Shown here piece by piece: positions 1-13,100 of a DNA stretch of 64,000 nt. This DNA is from Panopea generosa (taxonomy: Eukaryota > Mollusca > Bivalvia > Adapedonta > Hiatellidae): the NCBI GenBank assembly GCA_029582155.1, contig CM055907.1:13413492-13477491 (forward strand), in the 5' to 3' direction. The notes beneath the pieces are model-generated. The model saw nothing but the letters and a program-made list of their open reading frames with translations, was not told the DNA's origin and did no database searches. The position numbers and the translations under genes were made by a program. Numbering within the stretch: the first letter of the stretch is position 1; each line of letters starts with the position of its first letter.

Positions 1-455
1 CTCAATATATCGTACTTTTCACCGCTTGGGTCGTGTGTTCGAACGAGCTCATTTGACTACCTATACTTTTGCTAAAACATGAAATTTACAAACTCGTATT
101 GCCGAAATATCAATAAAGGAATAGTAACGAAAAAAGGCAAGGCATGCATCTTTATAGATGCATATAACAAAATATACAAAATATAAAAGCTCGACTATAA
201 TTTGAATTGGCTCTTGCCCTGCAAATAAATATCATGACAACGGAATGCTTTTGATACATTATAAATTATCTACATAAATATTATCTATTTGTTGAATGGG
301 AACATAAATGTTACTTTATAACAATGGTACACACAGCTTCTTAATCATCTGAATTTAGGATTTGACAATTCGGCTACTACTGTCATTATCAACACAGTTA
401 TACTTATATTCAAAAGAGCTCGAACATATGTAGATTTAACTAAGACGCACAACCT
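1..455. other. 3' flank of the WSC receptor gene, no gene seen
   Basis: This AT-rich stretch lies beyond the stop codon of the minus-strand receptor gene. I see no convincing exon. No AATAAA polyadenylation signal is visible on the minus strand here, so the transcript end is not placed; it may lie outside the window or use a variant signal. Confidence 0.4.
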
Positions 456-639
456 GTGCATATTCATTATCCGTCGGAGCAATTAGTTTTCCTGACTCTG
501 TTGTGTCATACTCTGAAGCAGTATCAATTATCTTACAAAAATTGGCATGAGCGTAAGTGTTGGTGTTATATTGGTATGTACAGCTTCGGCGTGTTCGAGT
601 TCTTTATCAACAGCATCAGAAGACCCAGCAAGCATAATC

Positions 640-682
640 TCATATTTTAGTTGCATTATCAGTTGTATTCACTAGTCTTTTC
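640..682 (-). CDS. Terminal coding exon: decayed sixth tail module with stop
   Basis: This is copy A of the repeated tail exon. The acceptor (TTTTAG) is kept and the frame enters in the same phase as in the other copies. A 2-base deletion after the codons for NAT, relative to the intact NETNQYEI copies, shifts the frame, so it reads ..DNATKI and then stops at TGA (640-642). The donor that ends every other copy (AG/GTAAAAC) is lost, which fits a terminal exon whose remaining homology (to about 560) is 3' UTR. Alternatively it is a skipped pseudo-exon and the real end lies outside the window. Confidence 0.6.
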
Positions 683-3600
683 CTAAAATATTATAAAGAA
701 AATCTTTAGATATTTTACAGAATAAATAAAACCAAGTTTGTGCTTTTTAGTTTTTTTTGTCATTCGTGTTCAAGATTTTTAGGTATTTTCACTGCTCAGC
801 TTTGCAAGTGACTTGCGGAAGGATGTTGCTTCTTCTCAGATTCATTATGTGGGTATCCTCCAAATTAAAACTGGATGTGCCATACATGTTATATGTTGGA
901 AAACAACACATGCCTTGAAAATGCTTATGTTCATGATCCATTTAATTGCTATTTCGCTAAGACAAACTATTTTCTTTTTAAATTTTCATATTATGAATGA
1001 AAACAGTGAAAAAACCTTCTGGCAATTTCAGTATTTTTAACATCGAAATGATTTAAAATACTCACTTAATCTCTATAATTCATAAAAATCCTCCAATTAA
1101 AATGTTTTACCTAGAAGTTGGTGGTATATTGGTATGGACAGTTTCGGCGTTTTCGAGCTCTGTATCAACATTATCAGAAGGACCAGCAGGCGAAATCTCA
1201 TATTGGTTAGTTTCATTACCATTTGTATTCCTTGACAATCTCCTAAAATATTTAAAAGTAAAAAAATATTTTTTTTTTTAAAATATCAATTTAACTGAGT
1301 TTTTTTATTTAATTTTATTTTGTCCTCCGTGGCCGAGTGGTTCAGGTCACTGTTCTCTGATGACCACTTAACTTTCACCTCAGAGCTTTGCGAGTGACTT
1401 GTGGGGGGATGCTGGTTCTATAAATATTCAATGTGAGGTCTTCCTTCAAAGTAAAACTGTATTTGTCATAAATAAAATGTTATATGTTTAAAAACTTAAC
1501 ATGCCTTGAAAATGTCAATGTTCTTGACCTTTTTAATTGCTATTTTACAGAAATAAACTCTTTTTTTTAAGATTCTTTTTAAGTATGAAAAAAGTGAAAA
1601 CACCTTCTGGCAATTTCAGTATTTTTAACATCGAAATGATTTAAAATACTCGCTGAAAAAAACTATATAATTCATAACAAAGCCTCCAATTAAAATGTTT
1701 TACCTAGAAGTTGGTGGTATATTGGTATGGACTGTTTCGGCGTGTTCGAACTCTGTATCAACATTATCAGAAGGACCAGCAGGTGAAATCTCATATTGGT
1801 TAGTTTCATTACCATTTGTATTCCTTGACAATCTCCTAAAATATATAAAAGTAAAAATATATATTTTTTTAAAATATCAATTAAACTTAGTTTTTTATTT
1901 AATTTTATTTCGTCCTCCGTGGCCGAGTGGTTCAGGTCACTGTTCTCTGATGACCACTTAACTTTCACCTCAGAGCTTTGCGAGTGACTTGTGGGGGGAT
2001 GCTGGTTCTATAAATATTCAATGTGAGGTCTTCCTTCAAAGTAAAACTGTATTTGTCATAAATAAAATGTTATATGTTTAAAAACTTAACATGCCTTGAA
2101 AATGTCAATGTTCTTGACCTTTTTAATTGCTATTTCACAGAAATAAACTCTTTTTTTAAGATACTTTTTATGAATGAAAAAAGTGAAAACACCTTCCGGC
2201 AATTTCAGTATTTTAAACAATGAAATTATTGAAAATACTCGCTTAGAAATGTTTATAATTCATAAAAAACCATTGAATTTAAATGTTTTACCTAGTAGTT
2301 GGTGGTACATTGGTATGTACAGCTTCGGCTTGTTCGAGTTCTGTATCAACAGCATCAGAAGAACAAGCAATCTCATATTGGTTAGTTTCATTATCAGTTG
2401 TACTCTCTGACCTTCTCCTATAATATTTAAAAGTAAAACTATAGATATTTTATAGAATCAATAAAACCAAGTTTGTGCTTTTCATTTTTTGTCTTTCGTG
2501 TTAGAGTAGTTTAAGTATTTTCACCTCAGAGCTTTGCAAGTGACTTGCGGAAGGATGTTGGTTCTACTCAGATTCATTATGAGGTTTCCTCTAAATTAAA
2601 ACTGGATGTGTCATGTGTAACATGTTATATGTTGAAAAACTAAACATGCCTTGAAAATGTCAATGTTTATGACCCATTTAATTGCTATTTCGCTGAAATA
2701 AACTCTTTCTTTAAATTTTTATTTTATGAATGAAAACAGTGAAAATACCTTCTGGCAATTTCAGTATTTTTAACAATGAAATTAATGAAAATACTCGCTC
2801 GGAGATGTCTATAATTCATAGAAAAAGCATCAAATTAAAATGTGTTACCTAGTAGTTGTTGGTATATTGGTATGAACAGCTTTGGCGTGTTCGAGTTTTG
2901 TATAAACAGCTTCAGAAGGACCAGCAAGCGGAATCTCATATTGGTTAGTTTCATTACCATTTGTATTCCTTGACAATCTCCTAAAATATTTAAAAGTAAA
3001 CATTTTTTTTAAAGAATCAATAAAAACAAAGTTTGTTATTATCTTTTTATTTTGTCCTCCGTGGCCGAATGGGTTAAGTCACTGTTCTCTAATGACCACT
3101 TAACTTTCACCTCAGAGCTTTGCGAGTGACTTTTGCGAGGATGCTGGTTCTATCAAGATTCAATGTGAAGTCTTCCTCCAAAACAAAACTGTATTTGCCT
3201 TATACAAAATGTTATATGTTTAAAGACTAAACATGCCTTGAAAATGTCAAAATCCATGAGCCAATTTTAATTGCTATTTCACTGAAATAAACTCTTTTTA
3301 AATTTTTATTTGTTGAATGAAAACAGTGAAAATATCTTCTGGAAATTTCAGTATTTTTAACAATGAAATTAATGAAAATACTCGCTTAGAAATTGCTATA
3401 ATTCACATAAAAGCATCAAATAAAAATGTTTTACCTAGTAGTAGATGATATATTGGTATGTACAGCTTCGGCGTGTTCGAGGTCTGTATAAACAGCATCA
3501 GAAGGACCAGCAAGCGGAATCTCATATTGGTTAGTTTCATTATCAGTTGTATTCCCTGGCCTTCTCCTGTAATATTTAAAATAAAAAACTATAGATATTT

Positions 3601-5412
3601 TATAGAATCAATTGAACCAATTTTGCGCTTTTCATTTTTTGTCCTTCGTGTTCGAGTAGTTTAAGTATTTTCACCTCAGAGCTTTACAAGTGACTTGTGC
3701 GAGGATGCTGGTTCTATCAAGATTCAATGTGAGGTCTTCCTCCAAAATAAAACTGTATTTGCCATATAGAACATGTTATATGCTGAAAGACTAAACATAC
3801 CTTGAAAATGCCAATGTTTATGATCCGAATTTAATTGCTTTTTCACTAAAATAAGCTCCTTTTTGAAAAAAAATATTTCATGTATGAAAACAGTGAAAAC
3901 AGCATTTAGCTAAATTAGTACTTTTTAACAATGAAATTGTTGAAAATACTCGCTTACAAATGTCTATATTTCATCAAAATTCGTTATATTCAAATGTTTT
4001 ACCTATTTCTTACAATAACCACAACTATGATGAAACTAACTATCAACAACAGCCCGCCAACTGCAACAACGATGTAAATATAATCTGAAAAAGAACATTT
4101 ACTTACGTTTTATGAAACATAATGTCATATATCTTTTATTGGTCTAACATTGAGTTGAACATTTAATACACAGACACAACGTCAAGGATGCAGTTCTTTG
4201 CAGTTAAGGTATAAACGGAGTTTTCAAAATTTAAAATTGACCAGAAATACTTTAACAATATATATCATGCCTATTCTATTTATACACACAGAACTTTTAT
4301 TAAAAAGTGCAAATAACTAACCGGCAAAAATAATTAATTGAAAAGGAATCTCCTAACCTAACAAACGTGCACAGGTTAGATAAAAATAGAGTTGCAACAT
4401 ATGTTGTGACATATCAATTGAATAAGGTTGTTTAATTTTGATTGCGATTAGATTGATGATATTGACGACATATTGCTTAATCTGGTTTAATTAAGAGTAT
4501 GATTGTGATTATAAAGTATTGGTTTTGACTTATTTCTTGAAGTTGTCAATTTATGTCTCGAGCTACTATACGTACATATGAGTGACCAATGGGCAAAGTG
4601 CTTTCGTTTTATAAACATACCCAGACTATTTTGTAATATAGTATACTATCTGTTGGCCAAACATTGGGTTCAGTAAGAAAGCCACGGTCACAACGTCAAA
4701 GACTTGTGTACTATTAAAGGAAGCATATCTAGATTTTTCAAGAATGTATATTTGCCTAAAAAACTTTTTATTGTTATATAATAACAATTTATATTCGATC
4801 AGCCCTTGTTGCCATAGGGATATCTATTTAAAAATACAAAATGATACTTTGAAAACGGGTGCCATAACTTGGTCTACGAGCCCAAGTTAGACTAAGATAG
4901 ATTTTGATTGCAATTTATCCGACATATTGGATACACATTGTTTAAATTGGTTATATTAAAAAGAGTCCTTATGGCTGGGTGAAGGGTCGCCAAGCAGTAT
5001 GTCAGTGATATTTATTGTAGGAAATTCGTTTCAAGTTTACCACAATTAAAATATCGTCTTTTGCCACGTATTTGCGGATTACAAATTCCAAATCATTCGT
5101 ATTTTCATTATGAATGATACAGATATATTTTTCTATTAATTTTAGCCGGGCCCGATTAGCTCAGTCGGTTACGCGTCTGACTATCAATCCAGGGATCGTG
5201 AGTTCGAATCCCCCGCCCGGCAACAGTCTCCGTCATGATTGATATACGACATTGTGTCTCATTATCATTCGTCTCTCACCACTGATTCAAGTGGGAAAGG
5301 TATCAATTACTTGTGAAGATGGGATGTGCTCGAGTACTGGTTAATCCCAGGAAACAGTGGTTAGGTTAACTGATTGTCTGTTAGCCCTCGATGGCATAAA
5401 AATGACGCTAAA

Positions 5413-5449
<37 letters not shown>

Positions 5450-6360
5450 TATTCATTTAATTTATAGTTAGAAACTAGCAGCGATATTTTCTAACATACT
5501 GCTTTCCGGCGCTTAATAAACCCAAACTCATTTTATATCATTGACATGTGTTGGTTAGATAATGTGTTAGATAACACATTAGACACGGTCATCCCGCCAA
5601 ATAGTGTTATCAAATGATAATACTTCACTTAAATTCATACACAGTATTCAGTTATATATTTGACATTGACAAATAAATAACCATTCAACGTACTGGGCGT
5701 AAGTATGTAAATCGAGTATATATAGTTTACAGCAACAATAATTACGTAACATACGTTTGACATTATCATCAGTGAGTTGTTTGCCTTCTATAGATTCAGC
5801 CGTTGATATTGATGTTGGTTCAGTATCTCTGGTGGCAATTTCTGTAGTCGTCGGTGATGTTGGTCGTATTGTTTCTAGGTGTGAAGTACGATAATGAAAA
5901 TATAGGTTGATCTGGTTTGAAAGTCGATTATTATTACCGACATTTAAAGACTACCAACTTAACAAACGCACTAATAAAGATAGAAATAAACAAACTAAAA
6001 CGAAAATAAAGAATACATGTAAGATATAGAATAATACTTTCTATGTTGCCATGAATTATTTATTCTAACCACTGTAATGTGAACATACTTGTTTTATACT
6101 AGTAGTTATTCAATTTACGGTTTTAATATTCATAGTAATACTATAAAACACGCTTTAATGATCTCATAAGTTAGTAGGTAGGTGGGTAGGTGGGTAGGTA
6201 GGTAGGTAGGTAGCTAGATAGGTATGTAGGCAGGCAGGTAAGCAGGCAGGTTTGTAGGTTAGGAAGCTAGTAGGTAGGTAGGTAGGTAGGCAGGCAGGGA
6301 GGCAGGCAGGCAGGCAGGTAGGTGTAGGTAGGTAGGTAGGTAGGTTGGTAGGTAAGTCGG

Positions 6361-6400
<40 letters not shown>

Positions 6401-7014
6401 CAAGTAGGTTATGTAGCTAGGTATGTAGGTAGGTAGGTAGGTAGGTAGGTAGGCAGGCAGGCAGGCAGGCAGGCAGGCATGTAGGCAGGCAGGATGGCAT
6501 CAAGGCAGAGAGGTAAGTAAGTAAGTAGTTAGGTAGGTTGGCAGGTAGGTAGGAAGGTATTAAGGCAGGTAGGTAAGTAAGTAAATGGGTAGGTAGGTAG
6601 GTAGGTAGACAGGTAGGTAGGTAGGTAGGTAGGTAGTTAGTTAGGTAGGTAGGTAGGTAGGTAGGTAGGCATTAAGGCAGGTAGGTAAGTAAGTAGGTAG
6701 GTAGGTAGGTAGGCAGGCAGGCAGGCAGGCAGGCGCAGGCAGGCAGGCAGGCAGGCGCAGGCAGGCAGGCAGGCAGGCAGGCAGACAGGCAGGCAGGCAG
6801 GTAGGTAGTTAAGTATATAGACAGGCAGTTAGGCAGGCAGGAAGCATCAAGGCAGGTTGGTAAGTAAGTAAGTAGGTAGGCATTAAGGCAGGTAGGTAGG
6901 TAAGTAAGTAAGTAGGTAGAAAGGTTGGAAAGTAGGTAGGTAGGTAGGTAGGTAGGTAGGTAGGTAGGTAGGTAGGTAGGTAGGTAGGCATTAAGGCAGG
7001 TAGGTAAGTAAGTG

Positions 7015-7053
<39 letters not shown>

Positions 7054-7066
7054 GAGTGAGTGAGTG

Positions 7067-7106
<40 letters not shown>

Positions 7107-10100
7107 GGTAGGTAGGTAGGTAGGTAGGTAGGTAGGTAGGTAGGTAGGTAGGTAGGTAGATAGGCAGGCAGGTAGGTAGGTAGGTAGGTAGGTAGGTAGG
7201 TAGGTAGACAGCTAGGTAGGCAGGCAGGAAGGCATAAATTCAGGTAGGTAAGTGAGTAAGTGAGTAACATGATATACAGATAGTGAATTTTAAAACACAC
7301 ACACGGCCTAATGGACTTATAAGTCACATATACAAATAAATAGATGTATGTTTCACATAAAATTATGCTTGAAATTACACATCAAACAATTTATAATAGA
7401 TACAATGTAGTTACATAACAACATATTATTTACGGCTGTTTGGAATGTCATTGATTATATATTGTACTGCTTCTACTCACATAAGCCTTAACAATATATT
7501 TAGTTATTTTTCTGGGAACGTTTGTGACATTCACATTTATCAACATCATCCATACCATTAAACTGAATATTAGAAATGTGGCCATTGAAATACCATTGTA
7601 AAACGTACACTGTATTTAAAATGGTTTACAAACAATACATACGTGCTGTACAATAAAGAAAATAATACATTCAATAATTTATTTTAATGCTACCCACGCT
7701 AACAAGTGGTATAACCTTTAATATCCTTTACCATTAACCGCCAACGTCAGCAGGTTTAGTCCAAATACTTTACGTAAGAAAGTTACTTGTGTAAGGGTCG
7801 TTGTCTATTGAGGTTCATTCTGAGGTCATTCCCACCAATAAAAAAACTTACCATATATATCCTGTGTTGTGTTGAAATAGCATAAACACCATTGAAATAT
7901 TACATTACAAACCGGGTTTATTACATTGAATAATCCGGAAAATAATATCAAAATTTGCGTATTTGTCCTCGAGTCGAATTTCAAGCATTTTGTACCGACT
8001 TTATTGTATTTCGTTAATAGTAAAATTACTCAATAGAAAGAAGAACAAATAAGTAGACACTATAGGAGTCGTGAGATAAAAAGGAAACTGTGAATATATA
8101 GAAATGTATGTACTTTACCGGGATTGAAAAACGCTTAACGGAGAAGATATACATTCATAGAAATTGCCACTCTTGTTCTAAACAGTATTATTATAACGTC
8201 AGAGGCTCAACACAATTTAGGAGGAATAATTTGATAAATCCATCTCAATGTTGGCATACATGTTCTTTAGTAATTGTAGAGAGCTAGTGATATCGTAGCT
8301 GTTATATGAATTAAGCCTTGACTACACATCTAACTTGGTGTTTAGCAGAAAATTATCACATGTTTAAATGCTGACTGTTGTTACTTGTACATAACTGTGA
8401 TCTTTTTCCAGTTAGTGTTATTATTTTGTATTAATCTAAAGCTTTCCACCCCAATACTTAGCTCATGTATTTATTATCATTGATGAATCCGTAGTTTCGG
8501 AATAAAATGTTTCATCCTCAAAGATAACAGAAACAAGCTCAAATGAATAATAGTTAATGATCTCTTTCCAAAAACTGTGCACATTTGAAGTTCTTTGGTA
8601 GTTTGCATTCATGTAGATATACTGTGTACACAATGATTTAATCATGGTTTCTGTATCTTATTCTTTAAAAACCGAGCTGTGTTGTTTAACATGGTATTAG
8701 GCAACAGTGATCTGGAGTCTCAACTCCTGCCTGTCTACCTTTGCTTGCCGGTCAGTATATTACAAATAAAGTTCCGTGTATTTAAGGCGGTACTAGCTTG
8801 TGTTAGGGGTGTTACATGCACTTATTTTACTAATCTCATGTACAGACTACATAATACACAGAGTCTTTTCTTTTTGCTAGTTTAATTTCGTGAATGCTTG
8901 CTTCCAAAGTCTATTTTATCAAATAGGATTTGAGGAGGTAACGTTTAGTGTGGGTAGTAAGCAGTCAAGGAAGCAAGAGAGTTTTACAGTGGATATATCA
9001 CGCACGAGAAAACAATGGGAAAACTGTATTTATGATTCAAAAGCTGAATTACCATTCTGGCAAACCGATTTGTAGAGTACAGTAGATGTTGTTGTAAACC
9101 TTACTTCTGTGTCATGCCCTATATCCAGGTAACAAAATAGCTGAATTTCCTTTTTCGCTTGACCTGTGTCGTCAATCAGTATGGAATAAATAAATGTTGT
9201 TCATGTGTATAATCATAATTATTTAGTAATTTTTTCCTATTATTTCTCTCACACATTTACAATATTATATATGTTAAACGTATTTAAAACAGCATAAACA
9301 GTATTAAGGTCATTAAAAATCATTGAAAAACCTACCATAATTGCAATATTTAGCTTAACATTGGACTATCTGGATCATATCTGATGCAAATTACCGTTGT
9401 TTATCGCTATTAACGGTCATCTGATTATCCTTGATGGCATAAAGCTTTATGATCGATTGATTGATTGAATATTTAGCGTCATTTTTATGCCATCGAGGGC
9501 TAACAGACGATCAGTTAACCTAACCACTGTTTCCTGGGATTAACCAGTACCCGAGCACACTCCATCTCCGCAAGTAACTGATAACTTTCCCACTTGAATG
9601 AGTGGTGAGAGACGAATGATAATGAGACACAATGTCGTAAATCAATCATCACGGAGACTGTTGCCGGGCGGGGATTCGAACTCATGACCCCTGGATTGAT
9701 AGTCAGACGCGTAACCGACTGAGCTAATCGGGCCCGGCAAAAGCTATATGAATCTTTGACCAACCCTAAGACGTCATAGGGTCGGGAACCACAAAATTCA
9801 CATAGGTATTAGCCGTCATATCAGCAACAAAAAATCACACCAAAAACATTCACATCAGTCTATTCGGTTATAAGAAATAACGTTTTTTTTGTCATTTTCC
9901 CTTATAAAGATTTGGTAAGTAGGCCCGAGCCCAAGGGCCAAAACCGTGAGACCTATGGGCATGAAATTCATAAATTTATAAAAAAAAACAACAACATAGG
10001 CATCAATAATCATGCTCATAATTTGCTTGTGAGTGCTTTCTACAATTAGAAGACGATTTTTAAAGTTTACCATTAATTGTTTTAGGACCCACCCCCAGGT

Positions 10101-13100
10101 CCAAACCATGATACCCAGTAACAGGCAATTGACAATGTTCATAAAGCACCGATATGCGTTCATAATCATGGTCACCATTTGTTTCCCAGTGATATAGTTT
10201 CAAAGTTAACCTTGAATTTACAGTTTTGGTGCCATCTCCAAGATCCCAGAGAGATGGTGGGGAGATGGGGGTGGGTGGGGGTGGGGTGGTTACCATGCAA
10301 TTCACAATTTTAATTCACCCTTTGGTACCAATTGAGCTTACGGGTTTTGAGAAGAAGCCGAAAATCGAAGTCAATTGTTTGCGGACGCACGACGGAATTG
10401 TTTACGGATGCACTAATTATTTCGAGTTTCACCCCCAGGGCCAAACCGTGAGACCTAGGGATATGCAATTCACAATTTTCATTCATCCTAAGGTACCAAA
10501 TTTACATACAACATTTCATTATAATTAAGCTTACGGTTTTTGAGAAGATGTCGAAAATGTCAATTGTTAACGGACACACTAATATTTTTAGGCCCCGTTC
10601 CAAGGGCCAAACCGTGAGACCTAGGGACATGCAATTCACAATTTTTATAAATTGCATCTATAATCATGGTCCGAAACAATCAAATTCAAGGTCAACTTCT
10701 TAATATAGGAAGCGGGGGGGGGGGGGGGGGGGACGGTTGCCATGCAATTCATAATTTTGATTTATGATTAGGTACGAAAGCTGCATACAACATTTCTCTA
10801 CGATTGAGCAAACGGTTTTTGAGAAGTCAATCGTCAATATGTGCATTTATGTCTTTGCACATATCTAGCAACCGTTCTAATACTAAATGATGACGGAATT
10901 GGACGAGTATATACGATTTCATCGAAAGTTTACGATATTTTTTGTTGCGATACAGCTTATCCGCATGTCAGAACTACTGACCAGTAAAACAATATTTTAA
11001 ACACGATTTTGTCACGTTTATGGAAGGTATCGACGGATATAAACGCATCGAAGACCATAACGATTCACGAAAATGTTTGTCATTCATTAATATGTTCTGT
11101 CTTTCTTCTGAAAATAAATATCTTCAAATACTGGTTATGCCGCTTTAAACAACACTTATACTTAAGGCGATGGTCAAGAAACAAAGATACATTGTAGTTA
11201 ATATTTTAAACAAATTATAAGCGAGGTTAATCTCGAAATTTCCTTACATGATCTTGAAATTTGATGGTTGTTTTCATACTGACTGATTGGTTCAAAATAA
11301 CGATCTCTAGAATATATTTGGAAAGCAATACAAAGACCACAAAAACATAATTGGCTCTTTGGTATTAATGGAATATAAACTTAAGAAAATTATAAAATAT
11401 TTTCTAGCCTATTTCTAGACTGAAAGATTCTTCCCCTGGGATTTATTTAAAGATGAGCTAAATCATTTGCAAATATTGCGTTACCATCTCTGTAAGTAAT
11501 TTGCTTATGGACTGTAAAACATATAATTATAATAACTGAAACATATTAACATTTCTTAAAAAAAGGCATTTCTTACATCTTAAATTCGTAATTCAAAAGT
11601 TTGCAAGGAACTCACCGCAAAAATCATAGTTTTTTTGATATTCATAATAGAATGCAATCAAATTTGAAAAAATGAAGTGTCTTTCCTTCCTTTCTTGAAA
11701 GAAACTGTTCACCTAATATATAACCTTATGTTTATATTCAATAAATTGTGCTCTTATTATAAAAATAATTGATTTTAGCCGGACAAAACGAATAATAATA
11801 AATATTCTTAAATTTCAAGTTCTATTAGACTGTCAAGTGTAACATGCAACTGTAGAAACATACAATGTACAGAGAGGAAACATGCAACACGGCTCGTGTT
11901 GGCCACACAGATTATTAACGAAAACTATTGGAGTTGACTCATTTTGAAATAACTTTATGGCCTAAACGTTACATAACGAGTGTCTGGTTTGTGCAATTTT
12001 TTATATTGACCCCTACCGACTTCATCACGGTATCACCGTGAAATTTCTCCTGCTAGCAAGATTTAGTGAATTAATATCGAATCATCCACAAAGTAATTAA
12101 CGTTATGTTTCCAATATAATGTAAAACCTTAACTTTAAGGATTTGTAGATGTAATTAAACAGAGAGGAAGTTTAATTGATTCGTGCCTCCCTGAATACTA
12201 CTTCTCATCTTGGACATCTACCAATATATTTAATTTTCTTCTCCCAAACAGGTTTATGTTCTCGCTATGACGATAGGTAATTTCAACACTTAGCTGACTT
12301 ACCGGTGTATTTATTGATAAGAAAACTTCTAAACATTGAAGTCCACAGCATGCCACTATTCTTGATTTGTTCTTTGAATTGTTCTTTAGGCATTAACGAA
12401 ATGGAGTGGTATGTGGCAGGGAAATTATTAGTTATGAAGCATCTCTTAACCGCCTCTTTCCAGTTTGCAACACGAAGAGAATCAACAATAAGTGTTCCGC
12501 TATCCGTTTGACACAACGAACTAAAACTCTTCTGATTATAGGTGTCGCATACAAACCACCTGAAGACATCAGATGATGTATTATAGACAATACATTCACC
12601 ATCGTATAAATCCTTACCGGAACTGACGTTATCAACAGACATATCTGGAACTAGAAAAAAACACGAAAGGCAACTTAGGAAAGGATCAAATATTCCCCAT
12701 ATTAACTTAAATGAATAAATATTCTGAACGGAATAGCTAATTCGCCAATTAAAGTATTTCCAAAATATTGACTAGCATAACCTTTTCAATTAAAATGCAA
12801 TTATTACAATTACTGTCAGATGTTATAATAAAGACTTGGTCATTGTTATTCTCAATGTTCTTTCTAATTCAAGTTCAAATTTTACGAAAATTGTTTTGAT
12901 ACTTTTTGCAAAAATACGTAAAATGACAGGTGATGGATTGGTTGTTCCGTTCAGTTTGGAAATATATAAAATATCAAGTGGCGGGTTAGCTGTTCCGTTC
13001 AGTACACTTTAAAACGTAAAACATACAGGAATGTGTATTGATATATATCAAATTTTAAGTTTTATATCATTAACTCCTTTTATATTTGTGTATCTGATTA

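Larger units (their letters stand above)
560..4003 (-). repeat. Tandem array of ~560-590 bp units carrying the tail exons
   Basis: Exon starts recur every 557-593 bp (1111, 1704, 2292, 2849, 3435, then the transmembrane exon at 4003). Each unit holds one 126-132 bp exon plus intron sequence, including the conserved intron start GTAAAACATTT, a block around AAAATACTCGC, and a relic SINE. The intron after the transmembrane exon belongs to the same family. Units B and C (about 1080-1670 and 1670-2270) are nearly identical; the others are more diverged. This is local tandem duplication of an exon-plus-intron unit. Confidence 0.9.

Noticed and set aside
3435-3566. Classical ITAM or ITIM in the tail module
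   Set aside because: The YEIP and YTDL sites are 12 residues apart, the first lacks L/I at +3, and the second has Ala at -2. It is reported only as a Y-x2-L type motif.
5145-5220. tRNA gene
   Set aside because: The head has A and B boxes and an acceptor-like stem, but the anticodon arm pairs poorly and a shared SINE body and CAAT tail follow in five copies.
6164-7327. Long minus-strand frames rich in PACLPACL and PTYLPTYL
   Set aside because: They follow the tetranucleotide array exactly; a 4-bp period without stops opens all frames. No splice or start context.
8463-8645. Possible extra ectodomain exon of the receptor (contains SFWKEI)
   Set aside because: No acceptor and donor in phase 1-1 surround it, and the W/C module pattern is not reproduced; neighbouring exons already join in phase without it.
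9515-9763. 82-codon minus frame
   Set aside because: Lies wholly within the tRNA-derived SINE at 9454-9738.
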